Shown: positions 8,209 to 17,580, numbered from the stretch's first letter. The stretch is DNA of 64,000 nt from Nocardia pseudovaccinii NBRC 100343 (GCF_001613225.1 NZ_BDBY01000034.1:62001-126000); one strand, 5' to 3'. Notes: generated from the sequence alone by a model not told the origin. Numbers and translations: made by a program.

Positions 8209-9702
8209 GTGCGACTTAGATCACTTCTGACCATGAACCTCGGTCTCGAGCTCGTCACCGGCGAGGAAGAGCTCGACCGCTTTGTGCGCTGGGTAGTGAC
8301 CACCGACATGCTCGATCCGAGTCGTTATCTCTCCGGCGGTGAGCTGGTGCTGACCGGGCTGCAATGGCGGCTTTCGCCGGAGGACAGCGAGACCTTCGTG
8401 CGCGCGCTGGCCCAGGCCGGAGTCGCCGGACTCGCCGCCGGTGACGCCCGCTACGGCGGCGCTCCGCCCGACGTCGTCGAGGCCTGTCAACGGCATCGGA
8501 TACCGCTCTTCCGTGTCCGAGAGGATGTTGCATTCGCCCAGGTCACCGAGACGTTGACCCGCAATCTGTCCACCGGGCGCGCTGCCGATCTGACCGCCAT
8601 TCTCGATCGCCATCGCCAGCTCGTCTCGGGTACCGGGCTTGGCTCGGTGCTCGAACTGATCGAACGCGATCTCGGGATGCGCTGCTGGGTCGTCGCATCC
8701 ACCGGACGCGTGGTGGCCGGACCCGCCGCACTGCCACCGGTCGAGGCCACGGCAGCATTCCTGAACGCCCGCCGTCTCCCCCACGTGCTGGTCCAGGACA
8801 AGGCGCGCTACTCGCTGTTCGCGGTCGACGAGCACAGCACCTCTCGCGCCGCCGACTGGTTCCTGGTCTTCGAGGGCGACTTCAAAGACTGGCCGGAAGA
8901 ACGTCGAGCCCTGACCGGCGAGCTCGCCGCGGTCGTATCGCTCGAACGCGCCCGGCTCGACGACCGGCAGAGCGCCGAGGGCCGCCTAGCCCAGGAACTC
9001 ATCGAACTGATCGTCTCCGATGCCAAACCCGCCGAAATCATTTCCCGCCTGGAACTGACGGGTCTCGGTCCCGCCGAAACCTATATCGCGGTCGCGGCTG
9101 GCGCAGATGCCTTGCGCCCCGGCGAATTACGCGTCCTGCTGCGCGAAATCCTCTACGGCAAAAGGCCTGCCGCAGGTGTGGTCGACGGTGAAGCCATCGC
9201 CCTCATCCCCGCAGACGGCTCCGTCATCAGCGAAATCCACCGCGCTGTAACCGCTTTGGAACCCGGACTTCAGGGTGCTCACCTCTCGATCGGTGTCAGC
9301 GGCATCGTCGACGGCGAAGGTCTGCGCGGCGCGGTAGAAGAAGCCCGCTACGCCCGCCGCCTGGCGGCCGACCGCCCCACCCCCACCACGGTCGTCGGCC
9401 ACGACGAACTCGCCACCCATATGCTCCTGCTGGCCAGCGTCCCCGACGAGGTCCGGCGCATGTTCCGCCTGCGCCTGCTCGACCCGTTGAGCAGCTACGA
9501 CCAGGAAAACCGCGCGGACTTGGTGCACACCTTGGAAACCTTCCTCGAGGTGTCCGGCTCGTGGACCAAATGCGCTGAACTACTTCACGTTCACGTGAAT
9601 ACCCTGCGCTACCGTATCCAACGCATCGAGGAACTGACCGGCCGCGACCTGTCCCGCCTCGAAGACCGCGTCGACTTCTTCCTGGCCCTCGCCCTCCGCT
9701 GA
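8209..9702 (+). CDS. pucR: PucR-family purine-catabolism regulator
   Basis: Transcription factor of the PucR/CdaR family, 497 residues from a GTG at 8209; the reading frame is open further upstream but would run through the palindrome. Seen: PucR N-terminal sensor (MNLGLELVTGEEELDRFVRW, then YLSGGELVLTGLQW), a GGDEF-like middle region, and a C-terminal HTH_30 domain with the hallmark HVHVNTLRYRIQRIEELTG. It is divergent from the purine operon, so it most likely senses a purine intermediate and regulates these genes and itself. Confidence 0.92.
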   Translation: MRLRSLLTMNLGLELVTGEEELDRFVRWVVTTDMLDPSRYLSGGELVLTGLQWRLSPEDSETFVRALAQAGVAGLAAGDARYGGAPPDVVEACQRHRIPLFRVREDVAFAQVTETLTRNLSTGRAADLTAILDRHRQLVSGTGLGSVLELIERDLGMRCWVVASTGRVVAGPAALPPVEATAAFLNARRLPHVLVQDKARYSLFAVDEHSTSRAADWFLVFEGDFKDWPEERRALTGELAAVVSLERARLDDRQSAEGRLAQELIELIVSDAKPAEIISRLELTGLGPAETYIAVAAGADALRPGELRVLLREILYGKRPAAGVVDGEAIALIPADGSVISEIHRAVTALEPGLQGAHLSIGVSGIVDGEGLRGAVEEARYARRLAADRPTPTTVVGHDELATHMLLLASVPDEVRRMFRLRLLDPLSSYDQENRADLVHTLETFLEVSGSWTKCAELLHVHVNTLRYRIQRIEELTGRDLSRLEDRVDFFLALALR

Positions 9703-10184
9703 TCCGAGCTACGTCGCGCCTGCAGACGGCGGGTATTTGCCTCAGTTGACGTATGCCGAGGCCTCTGCCTACACCATGGCAGATTGCCCGCATCCAGGAA
9801 TGACGACTCATAACAAACCGGACGGACGATATGGAATGGCGTGCGCAAGGTCCATGCGGCAACGAATCTTCATAACCGACTTGATCGACATCGGTAGGCG
9901 CAGAGTTCACAACCGACTATGTGGTATAAATCATCGGCTTTCAGATGTTTTTTCGGTTTGCACGGTACGACGCCGACCTTTTGCAGGAACTTGATGCCGT
10001 AAACCTCGGACCTGGAGGTTTATTCCTTCGTTGTTGCAACGACGAGGTGGTCATCCGCGATGATGGTAGTTGAAGGCATGAGGGGTGATGCTCCGTGGCC
10101 ATCCTGGTAGTCGGGGACGGACTGGCGGCTGGGCATCGGTGCGAACGCCTTCTGTACCCGTTGGCCCGTGGAAGCAGATCCTTG
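9703..10184. other. Non-coding stretch before low-GC cassette
   Basis: 482 bases with no credible gene. It contains two hairpins (10000-10022 and 10028-10042) and an AT-rich patch near 9918-9960. Composition falls from the typical high GC of pucR towards the lower GC of the following genes, which suggests this is the left flank of an acquired segment. Confidence 0.5.
10000..10022. repeat. Perfect hairpin TAAACCTC/GAGGTTTA
   Basis: Eight-base perfect arms around a seven-base loop, followed by TCGTTG-TTG-CAACGA at 10028-10042. It lies about 160 bases before the start at 10185 and could be an operator, a leader structure or a terminator for an incoming transcript. Confidence 0.45.
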
Positions 10185-11642
10185 ATGAGTTCGGCGATAA
10201 ATAACAAAGACGACGAAGTCGCCAAATCCGCCCTGGCAGTACTTGCATCACCATGGAATTTCTACCTACAAGCTACAGAAGAGCTGATTGCGGAGGACGT
10301 AGAACTCGTCCGCAAAGTCGAGTTCGGCATCAAGGTACCGGAAATGCACCCATCCGGCGCACCATTCTACCTCGTGCCATTGCGCCCGAAGAAGGGCAAG
10401 CAAGTCTACCTACCGCTCGAAAAGGAGGGAACTCGACCGGCGGTACGACTGAGCCACGAGGAACATATAAAACTTTGTCAAGATTTCATTTTTGCCCGAT
10501 TTGCACAGGTTATAGCATCGGTCAAGAATGATATGTTCCGAAGGCAGAAGGAAAAGGAGGTTACCGAACTCATTGCTGGTCTCATGCAGCTACCTGTCGT
10601 AAACAAAGACAAAGCCAAAGCGATCTTCAACGACATTTTCAACGGGACGGACCGCAGCATCAAGCTGTTGAAAGATGTTCAGTATGATATGCACGTCGGT
10701 ACGTCTCTCTGGCGGCTGTGCGATCAATTGGTGAGCCGATATTTTATCGTGTTCCGGATCGACAATGCACAACGGGGTGAGACGCTTCGACTGAAATATT
10801 CGTACCGCCAGCGGTACCACGAGGAGTTGTCGATCAGAGGCCGACTCCGGCGCGCGCTTGCCGCCAATCCTTACGACGTGCGTGTTCATATCCCGCTCGC
10901 TCGGCTGTCTCCACACTACAACCTTCGCATGGATGCGCCACCAGGCTTCTACTTCGACGAACAACGGATTTTGAAAGATAAACATACCCACCACACAGAG
11001 GAGCCCCATTGGGTTAGACGACATTGGGATCACATCATCGGCCGGAAGAGTGATGCCAGCATGGACAATGTCAGCGACCAGGTTTCCGTCTTCAGAGAAA
11101 CAGGCATGGCGACTCATGCAAACATATTCGTCGGAAACGGAGAGAACGAGGGGGTGCGACTGTTTGCAGGTTTACGCGTCTGGGAGATACCACCAGGGTT
11201 TACCGGTCGCGCATTCATTACCATCCTGCTGACTTTACTACTGTCTTCGACAACAATTCTTTGGACTCTTGGCGTCAATAATTCGCCAGTTGTATCGGCA
11301 GCGGCTTCTCTGATATTGACAGCAATATCCATTATTCAAACAGTCGCTACGGACGTATTTCCGAAGCAGGAGATCGTCACACGCCCGGTTGCACCTCGTG
11401 TATGCACCACAATATCCGTGCTGAGTACAATCCTTCTTGCCCTTTGGCTTCTCGGCAGGACGGTGGGCGCTCGAACCGATTTCATCCTACTCAATACACA
11501 CTGGCTCGACACCGGCATTCGGTGGTTCGGAACCAACTACGGCGCCTTCTATATCGCAATAATGATCACGGCGCTTTGCTTCCTCGGATTCAGATGGCAA
11601 AAATTGGCCCACCGATATGCGAGAGTAACAACCGGCCGATAG
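10185..11642 (+). CDS. Unknown membrane protein with four C-terminal helices
   Basis: 485 residues from the ATG at 10185 (a longer frame begins at 10095 but its first 30 residues look unnatural). Not recognised. Seen: a charged soluble N-terminal half (residues about 1-340) with a beta-rich centre containing HIPLARLSPHYNLRMDAPPG and ANIFVGNGENEGVRLFAG, then four hydrophobic helices at roughly 365-470 (ITILLTLLLSSTTILWTLGV; AASLILTAISIIQTV; ISVLSTILLALWLLG; FYIAIMITALCFLGF). The architecture suggests a cytosolic domain anchored to the membrane. GC is clearly lower than in the neighbours. It is followed after 43 bases by another unknown gene on the same strand. Confidence 0.7.
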   Translation: MSSAINNKDDEVAKSALAVLASPWNFYLQATEELIAEDVELVRKVEFGIKVPEMHPSGAPFYLVPLRPKKGKQVYLPLEKEGTRPAVRLSHEEHIKLCQDFIFARFAQVIASVKNDMFRRQKEKEVTELIAGLMQLPVVNKDKAKAIFNDIFNGTDRSIKLLKDVQYDMHVGTSLWRLCDQLVSRYFIVFRIDNAQRGETLRLKYSYRQRYHEELSIRGRLRRALAANPYDVRVHIPLARLSPHYNLRMDAPPGFYFDEQRILKDKHTHHTEEPHWVRRHWDHIIGRKSDASMDNVSDQVSVFRETGMATHANIFVGNGENEGVRLFAGLRVWEIPPGFTGRAFITILLTLLLSSTTILWTLGVNNSPVVSAAASLILTAISIIQTVATDVFPKQEIVTRPVAPRVCTTISVLSTILLALWLLGRTVGARTDFILLNTHWLDTGIRWFGTNYGAFYIAIMITALCFLGFRWQKLAHRYARVTTGR

Positions 11643-11685
11643 TGCAGACAATCACTTCGATGACGCGCATCAAGGAGATCTTACA

Positions 11686-12045
11686 ATGGTAGCGGAACCG
11701 GATTTCTCTCCGATTCAACATACAAAGCGTAATGATATACGACTTGTGCAGAACCCAAACGTGCCCGAAGAAGCTCCAGGCATCCCATGGGACGCCCCCT
11801 CGGGCGAAATATATGTACACTCTTTCAGTTATGACCCAAAAGAAGGGCCGCTGTCAGATGGTGTCGAACCCGATCTCCCTACCACCGCGACGCTGCATGC
11901 CTTGTGGCAAGCCATACGAGATGAGTCGTATTTTGGTGGTGATACCGAAGGTGCGGTCAGCAGGATAGCGCCGCTGATGTCGGCGTTCATGTGTGAAGGA
12001 TTATCTTCCGGCCCGGAGTCGGGTGGCCATACCAACGGCGAGTGA
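11686..12045 (+). CDS. Unknown small protein, partner of the low-GC cassette
   Basis: 119 residues, acidic, no signal peptide or membrane helix. Not recognised. AAGGAG precedes the ATG by eight bases, which supports real translation. Seen: VPEEAPGIPWDAPSGEIYVHSF in the first half and a helical TLHALWQAIRDESYFGGDTEGA segment. It probably forms an operon with the membrane protein just upstream and shares its low GC content. Confidence 0.65.
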   Translation: MVAEPDFSPIQHTKRNDIRLVQNPNVPEEAPGIPWDAPSGEIYVHSFSYDPKEGPLSDGVEPDLPTTATLHALWQAIRDESYFGGDTEGAVSRIAPLMSAFMCEGLSSGPESGGHTNGE

Positions 12046-12261
12046 AGGTGGGACCTCGAACCGACTCTCGGGCTGCACAACATCAAGGCCTGCACGCGGG
12101 TGTGCTGGCGGCAGGCAGGCCACACAGGTTTCCGTCGGAATCAATCCGACCGATGCTCAGCGCCCGGGCATGGAACCGAATAGGACTACCTGCTCGACAG
12201 TGACGACCGAGAACTCGTCGCGGTTGTCCTGAGGCCAACAGGCGAAACCGGTTTCGACGGC

Positions 12262-12383
12262 GGTAAATGCATATACTCGCATGCAGCGCCTCGGCGAGGT
12301 TGATCGAGACGGAAACGGAACTGGCACGTGTCCGATCTTTCCCGCCTCGAAGACCCGCCGAGCTCTTCATCGCCCTCCGCTGA
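12262..12383 (+). pseudogene. Decayed PucR-type C-terminus (HTH_30 remnant)
   Basis: In shifting frames this stretch reads V-N-A-Y-T-R-M-Q-R-L-G-E, then SDLSRLED, matching VNTLRYRIQRIEE and DLSRLED at the end of the pucR gene. At DNA level TCCCGCCTCGAAGACC (12340-12355) is identical to 9652-9667 and CGCCCTCCGCTGA (12371-12383) to 9690-9702, with seven bases lost between. It is either a duplicated pucR tail or the stump of a second PucR-family gene, and it marks the right border of the low-GC cassette. Confidence 0.7.
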
Positions 12384-12391
12384 AGGAACCC

Positions 12392-13216
12392 ATGGACACT
12401 ACGGATCTATACATCCCGACTCGGCTCGGTACCCTGCACGTCGTCACAACCGGGCACGGCGATCCGCTCGTGATGTGGCCGAGCCTGCTCATGGATGCCG
12501 GGCTCTGGGACGCTCAGATCGCTCACTTCGCCGAGAATTATCTGACCATCGCGGTGGACCCGCCCGGCCACGGAAAATCCGATCCACTCACCCGCGGCTT
12601 CACCTTCGACGACTGCGCGGGCTGTGTGGTCGACATCCTCGACCACCTCGAACTCTCGCGGGCCCACTTCATCGGGAACTCCTGGGGCGCCATGATCGGC
12701 GGCACCTTGGCCGCCGAATATCCGGACCGCGTGCGATCCGCCATCTTGATGAACGGCACGGCCTCACCGGCGCCAAGCGGTCAGAAATTGCAGTACAGGG
12801 CGCTGCTGGTCTTCGTCGGTATCCTGCGCGGCATCCGTCCGCCGCTCACTCGATCCGTAGTGAGCGCCTTCCTCGGGCCGACCACCGAAGCCACCCGCCC
12901 CGATGTCGTGCGCCGGGTCCTCGACACGGCACGCCGCAATGATCCGAAATCGGTCGCTCATGCCGTCCGATCCGTGGTGATCGAGCGCCCGGACCAACGC
13001 GACCGCTTCACCGCGATCACCTGTCCCACGCTGGTCGTCGGCGGTCGCGAGGATCGCACCTTTCCGGTGCCCGAACTGGAGACCATGGCGCGCAGCATTC
13101 CCGGCGCGGAGTTCACGGTTATCGAGAATGCCGCGCACCTCGCCGCCGCCGAAGTGCCCGATGTCGTCAACCAATTGGTCGAAACCTTCCTGACCGACCA
13201 CGCCGAAGCGCACTGA
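12392..13216 (+). CDS. Alpha/beta-hydrolase
   Basis: Cytosolic alpha/beta-hydrolase-fold enzyme, 274 residues, substrate unknown. Seen: oxyanion region VDPPGHGKSD near 55-64, nucleophile elbow GNSWGA with Ser97, the acid in GGREDRTFP near 215 and the catalytic His in ENAAHLAA near 248. AAGGA lies five bases before the ATG; a longer frame upstream is part of the PucR remnant. The start is nine bases after the remnant's stop. It resembles 3-oxoadipate enol-lactonase/haloperoxidase-type members, but no pathway partner is adjacent. Confidence 0.85.
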   Translation: MDTTDLYIPTRLGTLHVVTTGHGDPLVMWPSLLMDAGLWDAQIAHFAENYLTIAVDPPGHGKSDPLTRGFTFDDCAGCVVDILDHLELSRAHFIGNSWGAMIGGTLAAEYPDRVRSAILMNGTASPAPSGQKLQYRALLVFVGILRGIRPPLTRSVVSAFLGPTTEATRPDVVRRVLDTARRNDPKSVAHAVRSVVIERPDQRDRFTAITCPTLVVGGREDRTFPVPELETMARSIPGAEFTVIENAAHLAAAEVPDVVNQLVETFLTDHAEAH

Positions 13217-13256
13217 CTCGGGATTACCCACGCCGGGCTCGCGTGCTGCCGCGGGC

Positions 13257-14063
13257 TCAGCCGAAGGTGGATCCCGCGGTCATGCCGCCGTCGATGACGT
13301 ACTCCGCACCATTGCAGAAGCTCGACTCGGTGCTGGCCAAGAAGACAACCAAACTCGTCACCTCCTCGGGCAGGCCAAGGCGGGCCAGGGTGTTCTCGTT
13401 CCGATCGACGTCCACCGCACCCGCCATCGCGCCGATCATCGGGGTGAGAATGCCGCCCGGGTGGACCGAGTTGACACGCACGCCATGCGGAGCCAGTTCC
13501 AGCGCAGCCGATTTCGTGAGCCCGCGCAGACCGAACTTCGATGCGGTGTAGGCGTGCATACCGGCCACGCCCTGCATTCCGGCGGCCGAGGAGATGTTCA
13601 CCACCGCCGACGGACGGGCCGCGACCAGCGCGTCACGCGTCGCCGTCAGTCCGAGGAACGGACCGGTGAGATTGATCGCCAGCACCTGCTGCCACTGCTT
13701 CTCGGTGTAGGTACCCAGCGGTCCGCCATCCAGGACACCGGCATTGTTCACCAGCACGTCCAGCTTGCCGAACCGACGTACGGTCTCGGCTACGGCGGCC
13801 TCCCAGTCGCCGGACCGGGTGACGTCGAGGTGGACGTAGGCGGCCTGCTCGCCCAGTTCGTCGGCCAGCCGCGCACCGGCCTCGTCCGCGATATCGCCGA
13901 TCACGACCGATGCGCCTTCGTCGACGAATGCCCGCGCGTGGGAGGCGCCCATCCCCGAGGACCCGCCACTGATCAAGGCGACCCGTCCGGCCAACCGTCC
14001 CGCCATAATTCGCTTCCGCGATGGTGAATGTGCGCCGCGCTCATCACCACTGACAACGCTCAT
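13257..14063 (-). CDS. SDR-family oxidoreductase
   Basis: NAD(P)-dependent short-chain dehydrogenase, 268 residues, closest in feel to 3-alpha,20-beta-hydroxysteroid dehydrogenases. Seen: cofactor loop GGSSGMG near 33-39, VNNAGV at 105-110, catalytic Ser in NISSAAG near 158 and YTASK with Tyr172 and Lys176, and a C-terminal GAEYVIDGG. The ATG at 14063 overlaps the upstream stop (ATGA) and has GGAGG before it; a longer frame runs through the oxidoreductase gene and is not used. A second start is possible at 14006 (MAGRLAGR). Confidence 0.88.
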   Translation of the reverse strand: MSVVSGDERGAHSPSRKRIMAGRLAGRVALISGGSSGMGASHARAFVDEGASVVIGDIADEAGARLADELGEQAAYVHLDVTRSGDWEAAVAETVRRFGKLDVLVNNAGVLDGGPLGTYTEKQWQQVLAINLTGPFLGLTATRDALVAARPSAVVNISSAAGMQGVAGMHAYTASKFGLRGLTKSAALELAPHGVRVNSVHPGGILTPMIGAMAGAVDVDRNENTLARLGLPEEVTSLVVFLASTESSFCNGAEYVIDGGMTAGSTFG

Positions 14064-15280
14064 GGCCGCACCTCCGGCTCGGTACCGAGAACCGGCACTG
14101 TTTCGATGATCACCGGGCCGTCGAGTCGGTACAGGCACTTGGTTCCGGTGTAAATGGTCGGCATGCATTCGTTGCAGTGGATGCACGCGGACCGGGTGGC
14201 GGCCTCGGATTCGATACGGTGCAATAGATTCGGTTCACGCAGCAGCGCACGGCCCATGGCGACGAATTCGAAGCCCTCGGTCCTGGCGAGCCGCATGGTG
14301 TCCAGATTCGTAATGCCACCCAACAGGATCAGTGGCATCGACAACTCCCGCCGGAAGTGGCGGGCCCGCTCCAAGAGGTATGCCTCCTGATACGGGTACT
14401 CCTTCAGGAACGAACGGCCGACCATGCGAAAGCCCCAACGTGCCGGTGCCGGAAGCACTTTCGCGAACGACTTGCGCGGCGCGGCACCGTGGAACAGCAG
14501 CATCGGATTCAATAGCGAACTGCCCGCGGTCAATTCGAGAGCGTCCAGTGCGCCGTCGGCTTCCAGCCAGGCCGCCACCCGTAGCGACTCCGCGACCGTC
14601 AGCCCGCCCCGGACGCCGTCCTCCATATTCAGTTTCGCGGTCACCGCCAGCCGGTCACCCACGGCTTCCTTGACGGCAAGGGCAATTTCGCGCGCCAGCC
14701 GCGCCCGGTTCTCGGCCGAACCACCGTAGCGATCGGTGCGCCGGTTCAGCAGTGGGCTGAGGAACGAACTCGTCAAATAGTTGTGCCCGAAGTGGATCTC
14801 GACCGCATCGAACCCCGATTCCTCGGCCAGCCGCGCTGCGGTGGCATGAGCCGCGACCAGTTCGCGAATCTCATGCTCTTTGGGCACCTTCATCATTTTC
14901 ATGCCCAGCGGGCTGAACATACGGCTCGGCGCGAGGGCGGGGTAACCGTTGGACGCCGCGTTGGCTACCGGACCCGCATGCCCGATCTGCGCGTTGGCCG
15001 CCGCGCCCTCGGCGTGTACCGCAGCGGTCAGCCGCCGCAAACCCGGGACCGCCTCCTGGCGCATCCAGATCTGATGCCGGTCGGTACGACCGCCCGGCGC
15101 CACCGCGCAATAAGCGACGGTCGTCATGCCGACGCCGCCGGCCGCCACTTCGCGGTGGAAGGCGATCAGTTCGTCGGTCACCAGCGCATCCGGGGTGCGT
15201 CCCTCGAATGTCGCCGCCTTGATCACGCGATTGCGCAGGGTGATCGGCCCGAGCCGGGCCGGTGTGAATACGTCTGTCAT
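14060..15280 (-). CDS. Old-yellow-enzyme-family NADH:flavin oxidoreductase
   Basis: FMN-dependent oxidoreductase of the OYE/2,4-dienoyl-CoA reductase family, single TIM-barrel form, 406 residues. Seen: LGPITLRNRV near the N-terminus, NAQIGHAG, the active-site DAVEIHFGHNYL followed by FLSPLLNRRTDRYGGS, and GGITNL near the phosphate site. A C-terminal CIHCNECM...TKC cluster resembles the iron-sulfur motif of larger relatives although the FAD/NAD domain is absent. The start overlaps the TetR stop (ATGA). Together with the SDR it probably reduces an unsaturated carbonyl or steroid-like compound; this is inference. Confidence 0.87.
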   Translation of the reverse strand: MTDVFTPARLGPITLRNRVIKAATFEGRTPDALVTDELIAFHREVAAGGVGMTTVAYCAVAPGGRTDRHQIWMRQEAVPGLRRLTAAVHAEGAAANAQIGHAGPVANAASNGYPALAPSRMFSPLGMKMMKVPKEHEIRELVAAHATAARLAEESGFDAVEIHFGHNYLTSSFLSPLLNRRTDRYGGSAENRARLAREIALAVKEAVGDRLAVTAKLNMEDGVRGGLTVAESLRVAAWLEADGALDALELTAGSSLLNPMLLFHGAAPRKSFAKVLPAPARWGFRMVGRSFLKEYPYQEAYLLERARHFRRELSMPLILLGGITNLDTMRLARTEGFEFVAMGRALLREPNLLHRIESEAATRSACIHCNECMPTIYTGTKCLYRLDGPVIIETVPVLGTEPEVRP

Positions 15281-15855
15281 TTCTTTTCTTTCGACGGGGC
15301 GGTCAGACCGGCCACCACGAACTCCCGCAATGCGGCGATCGCCGCCTGCGACATCTCCCGCTCCTGCGATCCGGCTCCCCCGAATCGCATGATGATCAGA
15401 TCGAAGGCCAGGGCCCAGCGCAGACGGCTTTCGGCCTCGGTCAACTCGGGCAGCAATGCCACCCAGGACGCCATGCGGAACCACCGTTGATTCCACAGCA
15501 CCGGGTGCCCGCCGAGGACGAACCGCGCCAGCAGCCGTAGATGCAACCGGCCCACCGGATCGTCGGCCAATGCGACGAACGGTTCCAGCACCACGTCCAC
15601 CACCTCGGCCACCGAACCGCGCGCATCCGTCACCATCGACAGCCGGTCGGCCCACAGCGGCCCGAGCCGGTCCTCGAGCAGCGCCGTGACCAGCGCCTCC
15701 TTGGACCCGAAGTGATAGTGCACCGCAGCGGGGTTGGCTCCGGCCGCAGCACAGATCGCCCGCACGGAAACCTCGTCATAGCGCTCGGTCAGCAGCAACC
15801 GCTCGGCCGCGGCGAGCAGACGACCCCGCGTGTCCGACGAAAGCTTCTCTGTCAT
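15277..15855 (-). CDS. TetR-family regulator
   Basis: 192 residues from ATG 15855; an in-frame ATG at 15879 is an alternative and neither has a clear ribosome site. Seen: TetR HTH from RGRLLAAAERLLL to HYHFGSKEALV, then a ligand-binding region with PELTEAESRLRWAL. It leads a three-gene overlapping operon with the OYE and SDR genes, so it likely controls them and itself through the repeat just upstream. Confidence 0.88.
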   Translation of the reverse strand: MTEKLSSDTRGRLLAAAERLLLTERYDEVSVRAICAAAGANPAAVHYHFGSKEALVTALLEDRLGPLWADRLSMVTDARGSVAEVVDVVLEPFVALADDPVGRLHLRLLARFVLGGHPVLWNQRWFRMASWVALLPELTEAESRLRWALAFDLIIMRFGGAGSQEREMSQAAIAALREFVVAGLTAPSKEKK

Positions 15856-15888
15856 GGAGGTAGCAAACCACGTCCCCATCGGTATTTC

Positions 15889-15905
15889 AATCATTGATTC
15901 AATCA
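15889..15905. promoter_or_regulatory. Candidate TetR operator
   Basis: AATCATTGATTCAATCA contains two interlocked inverted repeats (AATCA-T-TGATT and TGATT-C-AATCA) directly upstream of the TetR gene. This is AT-rich within a GC-rich region and well placed for autorepression. Confidence 0.45.
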
Positions 15906-16138
15906 GTGGAACAGGTGGGGCGGCCTGATTCCGCTCGGCGCCCGGTGATCGGAAGACACGCCAGGATCTGGCTATTGGATACGGCGAATCGCCACTCTTG
16001 CGCTCGCCCACCCGGCGGCGAACGATTAGCTGTGCGGTGGCCGTGTTCGCGGGCCGTGCGGTCCGAGCACCCTCGGTGGACCGCGACGCGTGAGCCTCGC
16101 TATAGAGCGGAGTGATCCCTCCGCACTAGGAGGACTCG

Positions 16139-16744
16139 ATGTTCATCCAAGTTATTCAAGGAAAGGTTTCCGACGCCGATCGGCTACGTCGGTGTATGGA
16201 TCGGTGGACCGAGGAATTGCAGCCGGGAGCCGTCGGCTATCTCGGGACGACCAGCGGGTTGTGCAATGACGGAACGTTCATCGCATTGGCGAGGTTCGAA
16301 TCCGAGGAAGCGGCGCGGCGCAATAGCAATCGTCCGGAGCAAGGCGCGTGGTGGGCCGAGACCGAGCAGTGCTTCGACGGACCGGTGCAGTTCATGGATT
16401 GCCCCGAGGTGACGCAGTGGCTGGGCGGTGGCTCCGATCAGGCCGGGTTCGTCCAGGTCATGGAGGGACATACCCGCGATCCGCGCCGCATGCGCGAACT
16501 GCTCGCCGAAGGCACCGAGCGCATCCACGAACTGCGCCCCGAAATTCTCGGCGGTACCTTGGCGACATACGGCAGCGACGGGTACGTCGAGGCCGTCTAC
16601 TTCACCTCCGAGGCCGAGGCCCGCGCCCACGAAAAGCTGGAGATTCCAGACGATCTGCGCACCCTGTTCGAGGAGGAAGGCGAACTCATGGGCGAAGTCG
16701 AATACTTCGACCTACACGAACCGATGCTGGTCTCGCGTCGCTGA
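16139..16744 (+). CDS. ABM-like tandem ferredoxin-fold protein
   Basis: 201 residues that look like two copies of a dimeric alpha/beta-barrel (antibiotic-biosynthesis-monooxygenase-like) domain: MFIQVIQGKVSDADRL...LARFES at about 1-90 and GFVQVMEGHTRDPRRM...VYFTSEAEA at about 103-195. No catalytic function can be assigned; such proteins are often oxygenase-like or stress-related in actinobacteria. AGGAGG eight bases before the ATG gives a firm start. It stands alone with non-coding flanks of about 260 and 137 bases. Confidence 0.75.
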   Translation: MFIQVIQGKVSDADRLRRCMDRWTEELQPGAVGYLGTTSGLCNDGTFIALARFESEEAARRNSNRPEQGAWWAETEQCFDGPVQFMDCPEVTQWLGGGSDQAGFVQVMEGHTRDPRRMRELLAEGTERIHELRPEILGGTLATYGSDGYVEAVYFTSEAEARAHEKLEIPDDLRTLFEEEGELMGEVEYFDLHEPMLVSRR

Positions 16745-16881
16745 CCCGAGCCGTCGCATACCCGGTGACACCCGCGCGCGGGCGAGCGCGCGAGGCGCTG
16801 GCTATGCGACACCTTCAACTGAATCCGCCAAGACAATTCGGGCAGGCATTCGATGTCGGTGGCCGGCGCTAGCGTGGCGGC

Positions 16882-17580
16882 GTGAACCGTACGGATCGGT
16901 TGTATGCGATCGTCGAGGAATTGCGGGCGGTGGCGCCGCGGATGCGGACCGCGCGGGAGCTGGCCCAGCGTTATGAGGTGAGCGTTCGAACGATCGAACG
17001 TGATATCGCCGCACTGCAGCAGGCGAGTATTCCGATCTACGCGGATGTCGGCAGGCGCGGCGGCTACGCGTTGGAGAAGAGCATGTCGCTGCCGCCGCTC
17101 AACTTCACGGCGGCGGAAGCGGTCGCACTCGCCGTGGCTTTGGCGCGCAGCGAGGCGACGCCCTTCGATCAGGCGGGGCGCAGCGCGTTGCGCAAAATTC
17201 TCGGAGTGATGTCGGAGCGCAATGCGGCCGCGGCGCGCGACCTCGCCGCGCGGGTTCGGTTGCTGGATCCGGTGGATGCGCCGCCCGTCCAGGCCATTCC
17301 GTCGGTCATCGCGCAGTCGATCGAAGCGGGACGGGTGCTGCGAATCGGCTATTCGGATCGCTTCGGCGCGGCCAGCGAACGCGAGGTCGAGCCGACGGCC
17401 TTTCTCAACGGAGCGCACGGCTGGTATCTCATCGCGTGGTGCCGGTTGCGTGCGGAGTCGCGCTGTTTCCGGCTGGACCGCATCCGCGCGGTGACCATGA
17501 CAGATATGCCGACCTCGCCGCGCCCGCTCGCCCCTTCGGATATTCCGAAGGACCTCGAACTCCGAACCGTCGCGCTGTGA
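16882..17580 (+). CDS. WYL-domain transcriptional regulator
   Basis: 232 residues from a GTG. Seen: N-terminal winged HTH of the HTH_11 type (RLYAIVEELRA... YEVSVRTIERDIAALQQ at about 5-45) and a WYL domain with GWYLIAWCRLRAESRCFRLDRI near 185-205, expected to sense a ligand or nucleic acid. About 100 bases later a VOC-family gene follows on the same strand, a common pairing, so the VOC gene is its likely target. Confidence 0.88.
   Translation: MNRTDRLYAIVEELRAVAPRMRTARELAQRYEVSVRTIERDIAALQQASIPIYADVGRRGGYALEKSMSLPPLNFTAAEAVALAVALARSEATPFDQAGRSALRKILGVMSERNAAAARDLAARVRLLDPVDAPPVQAIPSVIAQSIEAGRVLRIGYSDRFGAASEREVEPTAFLNGAHGWYLIAWCRLRAESRCFRLDRIRAVTMTDMPTSPRPLAPSDIPKDLELRTVAL

Noticed and set aside
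9918..9960. TATA-rich patch as a sigma-A promoter for the low-GC cassette
   Set aside because: No convincing -35 at proper distance and it lies more than 220 bases before the start.
16291..16305. GGTTCGAATCC-like T-arm suggesting a tRNA
   Set aside because: It lies inside the ABM-like gene and no acceptor or anticodon stems can be formed around it.
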